Assembly: GCF_004193775.1 (NCBI RefSeq)
Contig: NC_041011.1
Span: 39,749,167-39,813,166, forward strand
Source of the DNA: Glycine soja
Taxonomy: Eukaryota > Streptophyta > Magnoliopsida > Fabales > Fabaceae
Length of the DNA stretch: 64,000 nt
Direction of reading: 5' to 3'
The position numbers were made by a program, and so were the translations under genes. A model generated the notes under the pieces. The model searched no databases, was not told where the DNA came from, and saw nothing but the letters and a program-made list of their open reading frames with translations. Below, piece after piece: positions 24,729 to 36,750 of this stretch. How positions within the stretch are numbered: the first letter of the stretch is position 1; each line of letters begins with the position of its first letter.

Positions 24729-24898
24729 AAATGACTATTTTGATCAATAAATATGTAATTCAATGATGATTAATTTAGTCTATGAGAGAATAAAAATTAA
24801 TAATAGTCCTATAAATTTAACGACATAAACTGTCAAACTTTTTATGCATTCATATACTAAATTATCAATTTATATATTCGTGGACTAAAATAATCCTT
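24729..24898. mobile_element. Small TIR element, about 170 bp (degraded MITE)
   Basis: Left TGACTATTTTGATCAATAAA...ATTTAGTC pairs imperfectly with right TACTAAATTATCAATTTATA...TGGACTAAAATAATC. Non-coding; boundaries approximate. Confidence 0.45.
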
Positions 24899-24971
24899 TC
24901 CTCCAATTGAAATAGAAACATATTACATGAATAATCATTTCCTCCAATTGAAATAGAAACGTATTACATGA
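24890..24971. repeat. Tandem duplication of a 41-bp unit
   Basis: Unit 24890-24930 is followed directly by 24931-24971 with two mismatches (core CCTCCAATTGAAATAGAAAC). A recent local duplication at the edge of the preceding MITE. Confidence 0.9.
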
Positions 24972-25682
24972 GTCACGCTGGGTCGTCGTTGTTTCCAGTC
25001 AGATATGCTAGACTCGTTCTCGTGGAAAGATTTCTAAATATAGTGTAAAATAAAGTTTTACACGGCAGTTTTACGTAATTTAAAAATCAGTTTTCTAGAA
25101 ATCGATTTCTAAAGTACGGTTTTGTTAGGAATTGATTTTTAAATTAGATTTTAAAAAATAAACAGTTTCAAAATTGAAACTGATTTTTTTAAAAAAAGAT
25201 TAACCATTTTTTGTTTTAATTTTACTTATATATATATATATATATATATTAATTTATAAAAATATATAATTTATCTAGAATAGTATTTTTTTTTAAAAAA
25301 ACCAATTAATTCTTAAATGAAGCTCAACCTAGCTAAAAAATATTGTATTTAAATTTAATTAAATATTTATCTTCTTATGAGTACTTAAATATAATTTATC
25401 TATTTAAAAAAAAAACTCCTTAAATGAAATTAAGTTTATCTAAATTGAAGAAGATCAAGAAAGAAGAAGAAGACTTAGATAAATAAAGTCCAGGTAAACA
25501 TTATAATCCTTTGGAATTAACACGATTAAAATAGAAAATCTTAACAAAAAAAAGTAACAACAGAATCTCAATGATGAATTACAAGTTTATTCAAAAAAAA
25601 GTAACAACAAATAGTTTGTGCAATGATTACACAAATTTATCACATATCAAAACAATTATCTCATCAACTCTTCTTGGTTTCC
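24972..25682. other. AT-rich intergenic DNA
   Basis: Contains (TA)n at about 25230-25249 and ATCGATTTCT-type motifs. No gene seen. Similar ATCGATTTC motifs recur near 41290-41370. Confidence 0.4.
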
Positions 25683-26795
25683 TTAGTTTACGTAGCAGGA
25701 CAAGGATTTCACATCAGAACGCCCAAAGGTTACATTCAACTCAATCAGACATTTGGCACTAAATAATTCTGAATAGATGAAAAATATTTTTCTCACATCA
25801 TTGTCGCATTTGAGCTTCATATAGTTGTATTCAACAAAACCATCAACTATGTAGATTGGTTGACGGTAAAAAATATTTATTAAAATCCTGGAACCTCCAT
25901 TACCATAAAAAATTATTTTCCTTAAGGCAGCAAGCAACATGTCATCACTTATTGTGATAACTTTAGGATCAGTGAGGCTTTCAAACACTATCCCTTCATC
26001 TGATAGAATAATGTCAACATCACAATACATAAGACCGAATACGCTCTCTGTGTTTTAAGTAATAAGGTGAATATCAGACAAAAGTATTGAGTTGCATCAA
26101 ATCTCTATTGAATGATCTACTGTTCTTTCATGACTCATAGCAACGACTGAGACAGCACTAATAATATAAACAATTTAGATCAAGTCTTAATTAATTACGT
26201 TTGGTTTGCGTAATTAAAAAAAAAGTAGTGTTTAGTCAAATTGTTTAGTAGAAAGCATTGTCCAATCACATTGTCTCAAAACAAGCAATGTGAGGTCAAA
26301 TCATATAGGTAAAAACAACATGGGATTAAATCATCTCGAAGAAATGAATGTCTATTCAATTCTTATAAAAAAAAAATTACACTGCTCAGTCAATTAATGC
26401 ATATGATTGAGCATATGGTTGTAGTCCTTCCTCATGCATGCAAGCAATGACTGGTGGACTTTGTTGTGGAGGATATTGTTTAGTTTCCATGTCTGAAGCT
26501 AAACTAGATGTGGCGGCAACGTTTGGATAAGTTTTAAACCGTGTTAGGAAAATTTTTGGAAGAAATGACTCAAACCCTCTATAAGGCATCCAATGGAACT
26601 AAAAAATAACTTGTGTTAGTAATTTTAAAAATAATGTAATTGATCTTTGAATAAATAAAACAAAAAACAAATGGTTCAACCTCCTCGTTATGCATGTTGT
26701 CGAATCTTGACCTATAGCCTATCACATCACCGCATGGGGTTCCAGACAATCGTAGCCCTCTATCGCCCCATCTAGTGAAATGTAATATGTTAGTG
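25683..26795 (-). pseudogene. Inverted 5' part of a Mutator-like element with a plant-mobile-domain fragment
   Basis: On the minus strand, two coding-like blocks run in order. First, at about 26795-26386, is RWGDRGLRLSGTP...GYRSRFDNMHNEE, then a break, then PYRGFESFLPK; this looks like the tail of a plant-mobile-domain (PP7-long-form-like) protein. Second, at 26030-25683, is CDVDIILSDEGIVFE...DPKVITISDD...FYRQPIYI...NVTFGRS, which resembles the N-terminal region of plant MULE transposases. The first block is a pseudogene remnant; the second is an intact 115-aa frame without the rest of its gene. The remaining transposase lies on the opposite strand to the right, so the original gene has been inverted or two elements are juxtaposed. 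Family calls are from memory of legume MULEs. Confidence 0.55.
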
Positions 26796-26849
26796 TTAAA
26801 TACATTACCAAAAATGGACTTTGTTTGAGTCAGAAATTTTCAAGATTTT

Positions 26850-28765
26850 GAATACAACCATAGCTTGGATCACAAAGAAGTGGGGACTCTTTTTGAAGGA
26901 ATGTGTATTCTAACAAAACAAGAAGTACAACATGTTTTGCAACCATATCCTGTGAGCAAAGGAGCTAACTACAAGACACAACTATCGAATCCAACAAACC
27001 TATTTGTCATTTGTGATGATGATAGTCGTGCTTGGAGGTGCAGGACATCATACATCCTTGCAAGTATGCAATTAGAAATAAGAAAGTTCTGTAAACCTCA
27101 TACATGTTCAAGTCCATCAATCTCACGATATCATGCAAAGTTGTTGTATTTTCCCATCAGTAAAAGCATCCACAACTAGATTGAAAATGATCCATCAACT
27201 TTAATGCCAGTTTGGATAGCACACATCAAAAGTACTAAAGGCTGCACCACCACGTACCACAAATTATGGTTGGCAAAGCAAAAGACCATTGTAAACATCC
27301 TACGACAACTGGAAAAAATTGTACTATGATTTACTGAGATTGTTGCAAGCTATGTAGCAATTTCTTCCTGGTATGGTAGTGGAGAAGGAAACACTGTCAA
27401 TGTCACCACAAGAAGGTCAAACAATAAAGGGTTTCGTCTTTTTTGGAGTTTCAAACCGTGTATCGATGGGTTTCAATATTGCAAACCTATGGTTAAGGTC
27501 GATGGAACATCGTTGTACAATAAGTACAAGGGGACCCTCCTTGTGAAAGTTACACAAGATGACAACAATAAAATCCTTCGAATTGCCTTTGCTGTTGTCG
27601 ATAGTGAAACAACGGGAGCATGACTCTTCTTCCTTCAAAATTTAAAAATACATGTCACCTAACAACATGGTCTATGTTTGATTTCAGATAGGCACGAGTC
27701 AATTAAAAGTGTCTACTCAAGACGTGATCGTGGGTGGACGACATGGAATTTTTTGCATGTGTTCTGCATTCGATACATTGCACAAAATTACATGAGGAGG
27801 TTCAACAACAATGTCATTAAAAAACTAATTATCAATATGGGTGCGTGTCAAACTTATTTCTCTTCATATTAAATATTACTTCATTTTGTATTGTTCATAA
27901 TATTGAAATTGTATGTTTGTAATATTCAACATATGCAAGGACAGAACCTACATTCAATCACTACTACAACATTCTAAGGGATGAAGCAGATGGTCATTGG
28001 GCAATTAATTAGCTCAATGAGATTTCGCAAGAAAAATGGACTCTCACATGAGATGGCGGCTGATGATGGGGACACAATATCACCAATCTTACTGAGTCAA
28101 TTAATTCGATACTCAAGAAATCAAAAAATATGTCAATATATGCATTAGTAAAATCAACATATCTAAGGTGTAATGCATTGTTCAACAAAAGAGGGAAAGA
28201 AGTCGCAACAATGCTTGCATCTAGCCAAGTTTATACGCAAGTACTAAACAAGGTCATTGAAGACGCACAGAAAAGGCAAGCACTCACTATTCTAGAGTTT
28301 AATCTATGCGACACATAGTTCTTGGTTCAGGAGACAATAAACTTGAGAGAGGTTCAACCCTCTCGAGATTTCATGGTCACACTGAATGAAAGGTGGTGTG
28401 ACTGTGACAAATTCCAGAAATTGCATATGTCTTGTTTTCATGTTGTTTCTGCTTGTAAGCATGCTTACCGTGAGTACAGGAACTACATTCATTTTGTGTA
28501 TACATTAGAAAATGTCTCCAACATATACAGAGGATTGTTTAGAGAATTGCACAACGAAGCGTATTGACCACCGTGTCACGAACCAATGATTTGTCCCGAC
28601 CCAGACAAGAAAAAAAATTCCAAGGGTTGTCATGTCTCCTCTCGTATCCACACCAAAATGGACATCCGAGAATCAGGTCAACCAAAGCAATGTTCTGTGT
28701 GTCGTATCTCAGACCATTCAAAGAAAAATTGCCCCAACCATGTAGGCTGAAGCCAACAACATTAA
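26850..28765 (+). pseudogene. Mutator-like (MuDR/MULE) transposase, broken
   Basis: Domains appear in the right order for a MULE transposase, with frame changes and stops. About 26865-27179: an N-terminal DNA-binding region ending with EIRKFCKPHTCSSPSISRYH. 27230-27290: a KLWLAKQK motif. 27445-27620: the first catalytic Asp in VDGTSLYNKYKGTLL. About 27685: the second Asp in ISDRHESIKS. About 28095: the catalytic Glu in NLTESINSILKK. 28400-28470: a SWIM zinc finger (CDC...CFH). 28690-28745: a CCHC-like knuckle (CSVC...H....C). All three DDE residues are readable but there are in-frame stops (for example TGA at about 27621, where a Trp is expected, and TAG at 27177) and frame shifts, so it cannot encode active transposase. 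The rest of the gene's 5' end seems to lie inverted at 25683-26030. Confidence 0.8.
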
Positions 28766-30700
28766 ATTGATGTCATATTCTTTGTATTTTAAAATTTTTG
28801 TTGTATTTTTCTCATTTAAATATTTTGTTCTATTTTTGGTAATTTTAAAATATTTTGTAATTTAAATATTTTAGTTCAATTCAACTTGTTGCTATATTTT
28901 TTTATCTTCCTTTGCTCACTTAGTTTTCTAACTAAAACAAAATAAAATTAATATTTCAAAATAAAATAAAATATATTTTATCATTGCTGGAGATTAAAAT
29001 ATTATACTAAACCTACAAAGAAAGTTAAAAAAGAGACAAAAATATAAATATGATAAGTGATATCATTTGATAGGAAAAATATGTAATGAGTATTTACAAT
29101 GTTATTATTAGACATCTAGGGAGACAGAAAAAAAATTAAAAAAAAAATATAAGTTTGATAATATTTATGATATGATAAGAAAAGAAACATGTAAAAAAAT
29201 TAAATATTTTAATAAGTATGTAAAAAATGTAAGAAGAATTGAGTTTGCTCTATTATTTGTTATAGATTTTATTTATAAGTTTGATTTAATCTATTTAAAA
29301 GTTGAATTTGGTCTATTAATCTATTTAAAGATCTATTTTATATTAAAGTTTTTATATAAGTCTAATTTTTCTTTATATTGGACAATCGACTCATAAATCA
29401 TTGAGAAAAAAATCTATGTAAAATAAACTATAGTTTATAAAAATAAAATTATGTAGTAGAAGTATCATCTTAAAATTGTTTTTTTAACAACACTTTCTTT
29501 TAAATTAACTTTATTTGACTTTAGTAAAATATTTTAAAATAAATCTATTTAATAATTGAAATCTAAATAAATCTATATATAAGAATAGTCCATCGAAAAG
29601 TCTAAAATGGACATCCTATATTATTGACATGTCGCTTGAACAGGGGCAATTTGGACTTTTCACCAGCCTATTCCATTATCAAATTGAATGACACATGACT
29701 TTCTCTTTTCACTTTACTCACTCCTTCTCTTCCTCTCCTTTTCCTTTTTCTCTTATCTTTCTCTTTCTTCCTAAACCCTAAACTCCCTCGCCATGGCACA
29801 CGTACCCCTATCCTGTGCCCCGTGCCTCCTCTACTCCCTATATGTTTTGTGTTGTGTGTTTTTTTTCCTTCTTAAAAAAATCTTCTTTTCGCTCTCAACA
29901 ATCTTCTTCTTTCTCTTTTTCTTTTTTCTCTTATCTTTCTCTTTCTTCATGTGAGTATCCTCTGCTTTATGTTTTACGATTGGGTTGTTGTGGTGCAAGG
30001 CATTGTCGGAGGTAGAAGTGGAACAACGAACATTATTGGATTTCCAGCCACATTGTCGGAGTGACGATGAGCGGTTGGTTTCGTGGTATGGACACACATT
30101 CAATGAGACAAGACACTCTTTGTTTTTTAACTACCACAGTTGGAAACCAAAATGATTATGGTTTCTCACTTTCTTTCTTATTTCATTTTGCAACTTCTTA
30201 AGGATTTTATGTTTGGTAAAGCTTTTTTAGATTAACTCTTTTTTTTAATTATTCTAATCTTTTTTTGTAACTTTTGGTTGATTTTTTTTCTAACTTCTGA
30301 TGGACTTGACGTTTAGTAGAGCTTATTTAGCTTAAGTAATTTTTTTGGTATTTTTTGTTGATGTTTTTCTTGGAATGTATCGTTGGATTTTTGTGAATGT
30401 ATTGTTGAATTTTTGGTATCTTTGTCTTTGAAAGAGTTTCTGTTGGTGTTTGTCTGGAAGAAAGTATGTTTTTTTTTTGTTTTGAATGGTTATGTTTTTC
30501 TCTGAGAGAAAACTTAGTTTTTTCTCTAGATCTTTTACAACATGGTGTTTTTTTTAGGTTTTCCGTCTATGCAGCTAAACCACAAAGATTTGTCATTTCT
30601 TTCTTTCTTTCTTTCTTTCTTGGTTTTAACTTAAACACTGCTCAAGTTAAGAAGATGTATGAATTATGAAGAGTTATTTTTACATGAAAAGGGATACAAT
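28766..30700. other. Intergenic, with one gene-start-like patch
   Basis: AT-rich to about 29600. Then a CT-rich stretch, a telo-box (AAACCCTAAACT, 29773-29784) and an ATG in good context (GCCATGGCA, ATG 29793-29795). The frame is only 53 codons of mostly Phe/Leu. (TTTC)n at 30594-30619. No recognisable gene. Confidence 0.4.
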
Positions 30701-32101
30701 ATATATTGAAGATTAATTATTTTTTTCTGTTGAGAAGCAAAGTATGAATTGAATATTCAACTGGGTTAGGAAAGGAAGAAACGAAATGGTACTACTGTCG
30801 CCTTCCTCAATCAATAAGTACCTATTTCTCTATCATGCCTCGAACTAAACTAAAGCTATTAAATGACTGAATTTAAACTACTAAGTTGAAACTATTGAAA
30901 TTAAATTGTCCGAAATGCAAGAAATTAAAATGAAAAATAAATAAATGAAAACAAAACAAAATAAATAAAGACAATTAAAGAAAATTAAAGAAAAATCCTT
31001 ATCAAAATGGGCCTTAATCCTGTGTGGGCCCTGGATCCCAAGCTTCCTAAACAATAGTGATGTCCGCAACGTAGTCATCATTAGCTCTAGTCTCTACAAC
31101 ATCATCATTACCAGTACCAAAGGTATCACCCCCCTACAGAAAGAAACTGGACTCCTGGCCAGACAACTTGCACAAGCATTTGGTTGCTTCTTATCACTCT
31201 ACTCATGCAAGACATTCCTATAGTTTTCTTAGCCTCCTAGAGCTAAGGCAAGCACACATTATCTTTGAAATAAATTGAACATAACTATTCTAAGAAATAA
31301 CAGAAAAACACACAATGTAATTAATTAAAAAAAAAGATAGAGTAAGAAATCTTGGGTTGCCTCCCAGTAAGCGCTTTTTTAACACCAATAGCTTGACGGG
31401 ACAAATGCCTTCAAGGTGGCATGAAGATCACATAGAACACATCTTCCTTGCATTTTCGCCTCTTAGCTAGAGACTCCATGAAACTCATGTATCCTAGAAA
31501 CGCCTTCCACATCATTGCAAGAGAAGTGTTGGTGATCAAGGAGAGAATGACACTTAAAGATTTATCACGTTCTCCATGTCTTTCTTCCTTGCCAATCAGT
31601 TGATGAGGAAGAGTATTGACTTCGAGAATACTTTCTTATTGAATTTCTACTTGTGAGCACTTCTCTCATTGTTGTTGTGTTCTCTCTTCACTTTTTTCAT
31701 CATATTTTTCTCTTGAATCATGCTCTTCTACAAGACTTTCCTCATGAACTTCAACCTCTACAAAGTTTTCTTCCTTTGTGACCAAAAAAGGTAATTCAGC
31801 CACTTCTTTTGCTAGCTTACCAACTTGAATTTCCAGATTTTGAAATGCATGTTGATTAGCTTCAGATGTTTCCATGAATTGCATCAACACGTTCTCAAGA
31901 TTAGAAATTCTTTCTTCTTCATATTGATTGTAAGGTTGTAACTCTTGCTCCCAACAACAATTTTCCATGGAGTAACTCTCGCCAACCTGAATCTCTAGAT
32001 TTTGAATTGAGTTTTGATTGGCTTTGAAGCTAGCTTGGGATGTTTCCATGAATTGCATCAACATATTCTCCATATGAGAAAGTCTTTTTTCTTCATATTG
32101 A

Positions 32102-32324
32102 TGTTGAAACTCAAAGTATGCGTAAGTCTCACAAGAAAACGTTTGTGGACTGGTACTTTTATTCAATGCAAAGAATGGCTTATATAAGCATTACAAAATC
32201 TCATAAACAAACTAACTGACACGACACACTAAGTGGCAATAAAATATGAGTAAATAAAGCAACTAATAAAAGACCCATTCAGCCCTATAATATAGAAGCA
32301 TTATTGACACGTAAATAACTAGCA
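32102..32324 (-). repeat. 3' LTR of the copia element
   Basis: Minus-strand start TGCTAGTTATTTACGTG. The inner end of the plus-strand text, TGTTGAAACTCAAAGTATGC, carries a 16-bp insertion absent from the other LTR. Confidence 0.92.
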
Positions 32325-32436
32325 TTCCCTCCCTTAAGCTTTAGCTTATTTCAGTAACTTTAACTACACCAAGCATGTGTCTGAACTTCTCAAATTGATC
32401 GAGCTTCACAACTTTAGTCATCACGTTAGCCACTTG

Positions 32437-35400
32437 TTAATTAGTATTGCAGTATTTCAGTTGAACTACTTGATTATTCACCAGATCTCTGAGAAAGTGA
32501 AATCTCATTGCAATATGCTTACTTCTTCCATGGAGAACAGGATTCTTGGATAGTTGAATTGTAGACTTGTTGTCACATAAAATTTCGGTGGCTCCTTTTT
32601 CTCCTAACCCAAGATGCTCTAGAATTCTTCTAAGCCAAATGCATTGACATGCACAAGATGCTGCAACAATGTATTCAGCCTCAGTAGTAGATAAACTAAC
32701 TATAGGCTGCTTTTTCGAAGCCCATGATACAGCTGCAGTTCCCATCATAAATATTGATCCAGAGGTGCTTCTTCTATCATCTAAGTCTCCTGCATAGTTG
32801 CTATCACTGTAGGCTGAGAGACCTGTTTTCTTTCCTTTTTGATAGAAAAGATCATGCTCAATAGTGCCTTTTAAATACCTGGAAATTCGTTTTGTGGCAA
32901 CCCAATGTGACTCCTTTGGATTAGTCATGTATATGCTGATTAGACTTACCCCAAACATCAAGTCTAGCCGTGTGACTGTCAAATACATGAGGCTACCAAC
33001 AGCTTGTTTAAACTTTGTAGCATCTACTGAAGATCCTTCATCATCCTTGGGCAATGTAGTTCCTGGTACAATGGGATTTTGAACAGAGTTACACTCTATC
33101 ATGTTGAACCGAGCTAGCACCTCACGTGCGTACTGTCTTTGACAGATGAAAATTCCTGCCTCATTCTGTATTACTTCTATTGCCAGAAAATGCCTCATTT
33201 TACCCAAATCGATCATGTCGAATTCCAGCTGCATTGAACTTTTGAACTCTTCACATATATCTTTGCAATTTCCAGTAAAAATCAGATCATCAACATAGAG
33301 ACTAACAATCAAAACATTATCATGAACCTTTTTCGTGAACAAGGTGTGTTCACTAGAGCAACGTACAAACTTTTCTCTGGCAAAGTAGGCTTCTATCTTA
33401 CTGTACCAGGTTTGTGGAGCCTGCATAAGTCCATAGAGAGCTTTCCTGAGTCTGTATACATGATTTTCTCTGCCTTTCTTGATGAATCCAACAGGTTGTT
33501 GAACGTACACCTCTTCTTGAAGTTCGCCATGTAAGAAGGCGCTTTTGACATCAAGTTGAAATACTTCGCATGAACGTTGAGTTGCCACAGCTAACAACAC
33601 TCTTATTGTGTCAAGTCTAGCCACAAGAGCAAATACCTTTGTGTAGTTGATTCCATACTGTTGGGCATAGCCTTTGACCACTATCCTGGCTTTATACTTC
33701 TCTATCTGGCCATGTTCATTGAATTTGGTCTTGAAGATCCATTTTACGCCAATGGGTTTAACACCGTCTGGAATATTTACAAGTTCCCACGTCTTGTTCT
33801 TTTCAATTGCTTTCATCTCAGCATTCATTGCTTCTCTTTAGTGCTGACTTGTGTAAGCTTCTTCAAAGTATTGGGGGTCTCCAGAATCAGTTATCATCAT
33901 TGCTCTCAAGTGCTGACTTGTGTAAGCTTCTTAAAAGGATTGGGGGTCTACAAAATCGGTTATCATCATTGCCAGTAAGCTCTCCTCTTCTACAGATAGG
34001 TTGGTCTCATAGTCAGACATCCATAATGGTTGTCTCCGGGTCCTGGTTGCCTTTCCTTCAATTGGAGAATCAGCGGGTGCTGAATTTAAAGTTGGCTCGA
34101 GTGTTACTGGTTGATCACGACTGACTGTTATTTGTTGGGATGCAGATTCTACAGTTTCAATTTCCTCAACATCTTTGTCTCCCCAATCAAGAGCAGGAGT
34201 TGTACCTCCATCTACATGCGCATCCCAATTCCAGCTTTTGTCTTCTTCAAACACCACATCTCTGCTTACAATGACTTTCTTTGTAATAGGATCATAGAGC
34301 TTGTAAGCTTTTGTCTCATCACTTACGCCCAAGAGAATACATTGTTGGCTCTTTGCATCTAGTTTGCTTCTCTTTTGATCTGGAATATGAACATGTGCGA
34401 CACATCCAAATGTGCAGAAGTAATCAACACGCGGCTTCACTCCACTCCACACCCCTTCTGGAGTCCCTTGATCTATTGCAGAGGTTGGACTTTGATTTTG
34501 AACATGAACACACCATCGCACTACCTCAGGCCAGAAGGATTTTGAAACCTGCTTGTCATGAAGCACTGCTCTAACTGCGTTCATGATGGTGCGATTCTTA
34601 CGCTCTGCAACTCCATTTTGTTGAGGAGTGTAGGCAGCTTTCAATTGCCAAGAGATACAGTGTTGATTACAGAAGTTTGAAAACTCCTTGGAATTGAATT
34701 CACCACCTCGGTCAGTTCTTAAGCACACAATGTGGGTGCCAGCTTCTTTTTCAACACATGCTTTGAAGCTCTTGAATGCATTGAACGTTTTGGATTTTGC
34801 ATGCAAAAAGTAAATCCACATTTTACGAGAATGATCATCAACAAAACTCAGGATGTACCTTTTATTGCTGTGTGAAGCTAGCGAAATGGGACCACATATA
34901 TCAGCATGAATTATTGGAGTTTCATTGATGCTCTCCATGAACTTTGCTTTGGTATGACATCTCTATGTTGTTTCCCCACGAGACAAATAGTACATATAGT
35001 ATTGGGAGTTTGCAGAAAAGGTAGACCAATCACCATTTGCTTATTTGCGAGTGTGCTAAGTCCCTTAAAATTGAGATGTCCAAATCGTTTATGCCACAAC
35101 AGAGTTGCCTTATCTAAATCATCTTCAGCTTGGAAGCACTGAGGATGTTAGGAAGTCATTGAGGTTGATACATAATACATCCTATTTCCTCTCATGTTAG
35201 TATGAATGATCAATCCTCTATCTGGATGAAATATCTTACATGTGTCATTTTGGATTAAGATAGCTAAACCTTTTTCTTGAAGTTGTCCCAAACTTAAGAG
35301 ATTGGTCTTAAGCTCTGGAACGTAGTAAACATCAGATATAACATGAGTTACATCATTGATTTGAACCTGAATACTTCCTCTGGCTACAACATTCAGTGTT

Positions 35401-36424
35401 GTGTCATTTCCAAGTTTCACATTCTTATTGAGCCCTTCTTCATGTATTTCTGTGAACCACTGCTTATTACCAGTCATATGATGACTGCACCCAGAATCTA
35501 GAAACCAGTCTTCCCTTTGGACAGATTGTGTCATTTCTTCATATGCCACCAACAGAGTCTCATTTTCTGCCTCTGTTGCATCCTCAAATTTTGCATAATG
35601 AACCTGCTTCTCCACTCCAGGACATTCGTACTGAAAATGTACTAGTTTGTGAAATTGGAAACATTCAACAAGCGCCTTATCGAAAGGTTGTCTCCCACGT
35701 CCTCTTCCTCGTCCACGACTTCCTCTACCGCGACCATGACTTGCTCCCGAACGATCATCATGAGTGACTTTCAGCACTTGTTCATCAGGTTGAAAACTCT
35801 GCATTCTTTGCTCATGAACAAGCAAGCTGCCATGTAGTTCATCAAGGCTTAGGGTGCTCAAGTCGTTGGCTTCCTCAATGGAGTACACACCACATAGTTG
35901 AAATTTGGGGTTAAAGATATAAGTATCTTGCTGACCACTGTGCTCGAGTCTACTATTTCACCATTTGCTTTCATTTTGTTGACTACGCTGAGTGTACGTC
36001 CCAGGTAGGTATCAATCTTCTCACCATCTTTCATGGTCAGCAATTTGAACTCTCGTCGTAGTGCTTGAAGTTGAGCACATTTGACTCATGTTGAGCCTTG
36101 GTATTTCTGCTGCATGGACCTCCATATCGCTTGTGATGTGCTTTTGTCTAGAATTGTTTCAAGAATCTCTCTTTCAATAGCCTGAAACAAGTAGTTCTTT
36201 ACTTTCATATCCTTTAGATTCGCCTCAGCAGCACTCCTCTTCTGTGCCTCAGTGGGCGTGGCTCCCAACGTTGGTATGCCATCTTCTACTAGTTGCCACA
36301 TTTCCTTACTGTGCAGAAAATTTTCCATGGTCATGGACCAGAAATCATAGGGGCCATCATATCTTGGAATGACCGATTGAACAAACTTTTCTGATGTAGA
36401 CATCCTTACTCTCACACTTCTCAC
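32437..36424 (-). pseudogene. Copia gag-pol polyprotein, broken by shifts and stops
   Basis: Minus-strand order. Gag 36424-36086 and 36043-35858. Next 35888-35148, with a zinc knuckle whose second Cys is Phe (CFQFHKLVHFQYEC) and the protease DSGCSHHM motif. GAG-pre-integrase 35099-34911 (WHKRFGHLNFKGL). Integrase 34938-33931 with HADICGP, RTDRGGEF and PQQNGVAERKN (D, D, E present). Reverse transcriptase and RNase H 33828-32437, one 463-aa frame with KARIVVKGYAQ, QLDVKSAFLHGEL, YVDDLIFTG and DSNYAGDLDDRRSTSG. Breaks: frame changes near 36060, 35130 and 34925, and two stops (TAA) at the integrase-RT junction, where a 69-bp segment is duplicated (33841-33978). RT-RNase H itself looks intact. Confidence 0.9.
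33841..33978. repeat. 69-bp tandem duplication within copia pol
   Basis: GTGCTGACTTGTGTAAGCTT begins at 33841 and again at 33910. Two adjacent copies with about seven differences. 69 bp is a multiple of three, so the duplication alone keeps frame; stops arose in or next to it. Confidence 0.9.
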
Positions 36425-36542
36425 TTAGGTTGCCCACACTCTATACCAGATTGCTCTTCACACTTGATCTGGATATTTTCTCTCCACACACGTATCTCAT
36501 TCACTTACTGGATCAGGCCCCTTACGGAGCTCTAATACCAAT

Positions 36543-36750
36543 TGTTGAAAGTCTCACAAAAAAACATTTGTGGACTGGTACTTTTATTCAATGCAAAGAA
36601 TGGCTTATATAAGCCTTACAAACTCTCAGCAAACAAACTAACTGACACGACATGCTAAGTGGCACTAAAATAGGAGTAAATAAAGCAACTAATAAAAGAC
36701 CCATTCAGCCCTATAATATAGGAGCATTATTGACACGTAAATAACTAACA
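36543..36750 (-). repeat. 5' LTR of the copia element
   Basis: Minus-strand start TGTTAGTTATTTACGTG and end GTGAGACTTTCAACA. Contains the TATATAAG box (plus strand CTTATATAAGCC, about 36603-36614) expected for the promoter. Confidence 0.93.

Larger units (their letters stand above)
32102..36750 (-). mobile_element. Ty1-copia LTR retrotransposon, complete ends
   Basis: 4649-bp element in minus orientation with a 5-bp target duplication ATTGA on both sides (32097-32101 and 36751-36755). The LTRs are 36543-36750 (5', 208 bp) and 32102-32324 (3', 223 bp). Both start TG and end CA on the minus strand. The minus-strand primer site TGGTATTAGAGC (36529-36540) matches plant initiator tRNA-Met with one change. 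The polypurine tract AAGGGAGGGAA (32325-32335) abuts the 3' LTR. By eye the LTRs differ at about 11 substitutions over 207 aligned bases plus a 16-bp insertion, so insertion is not very recent. It sits inside the gag of an older gypsy-like element. Confidence 0.95.

Noticed and set aside
33322..35837. Several plus-strand frames within the copia element
   Set aside because: All are antisense to integrase, RT or gag coding sequence that carries clear family motifs.
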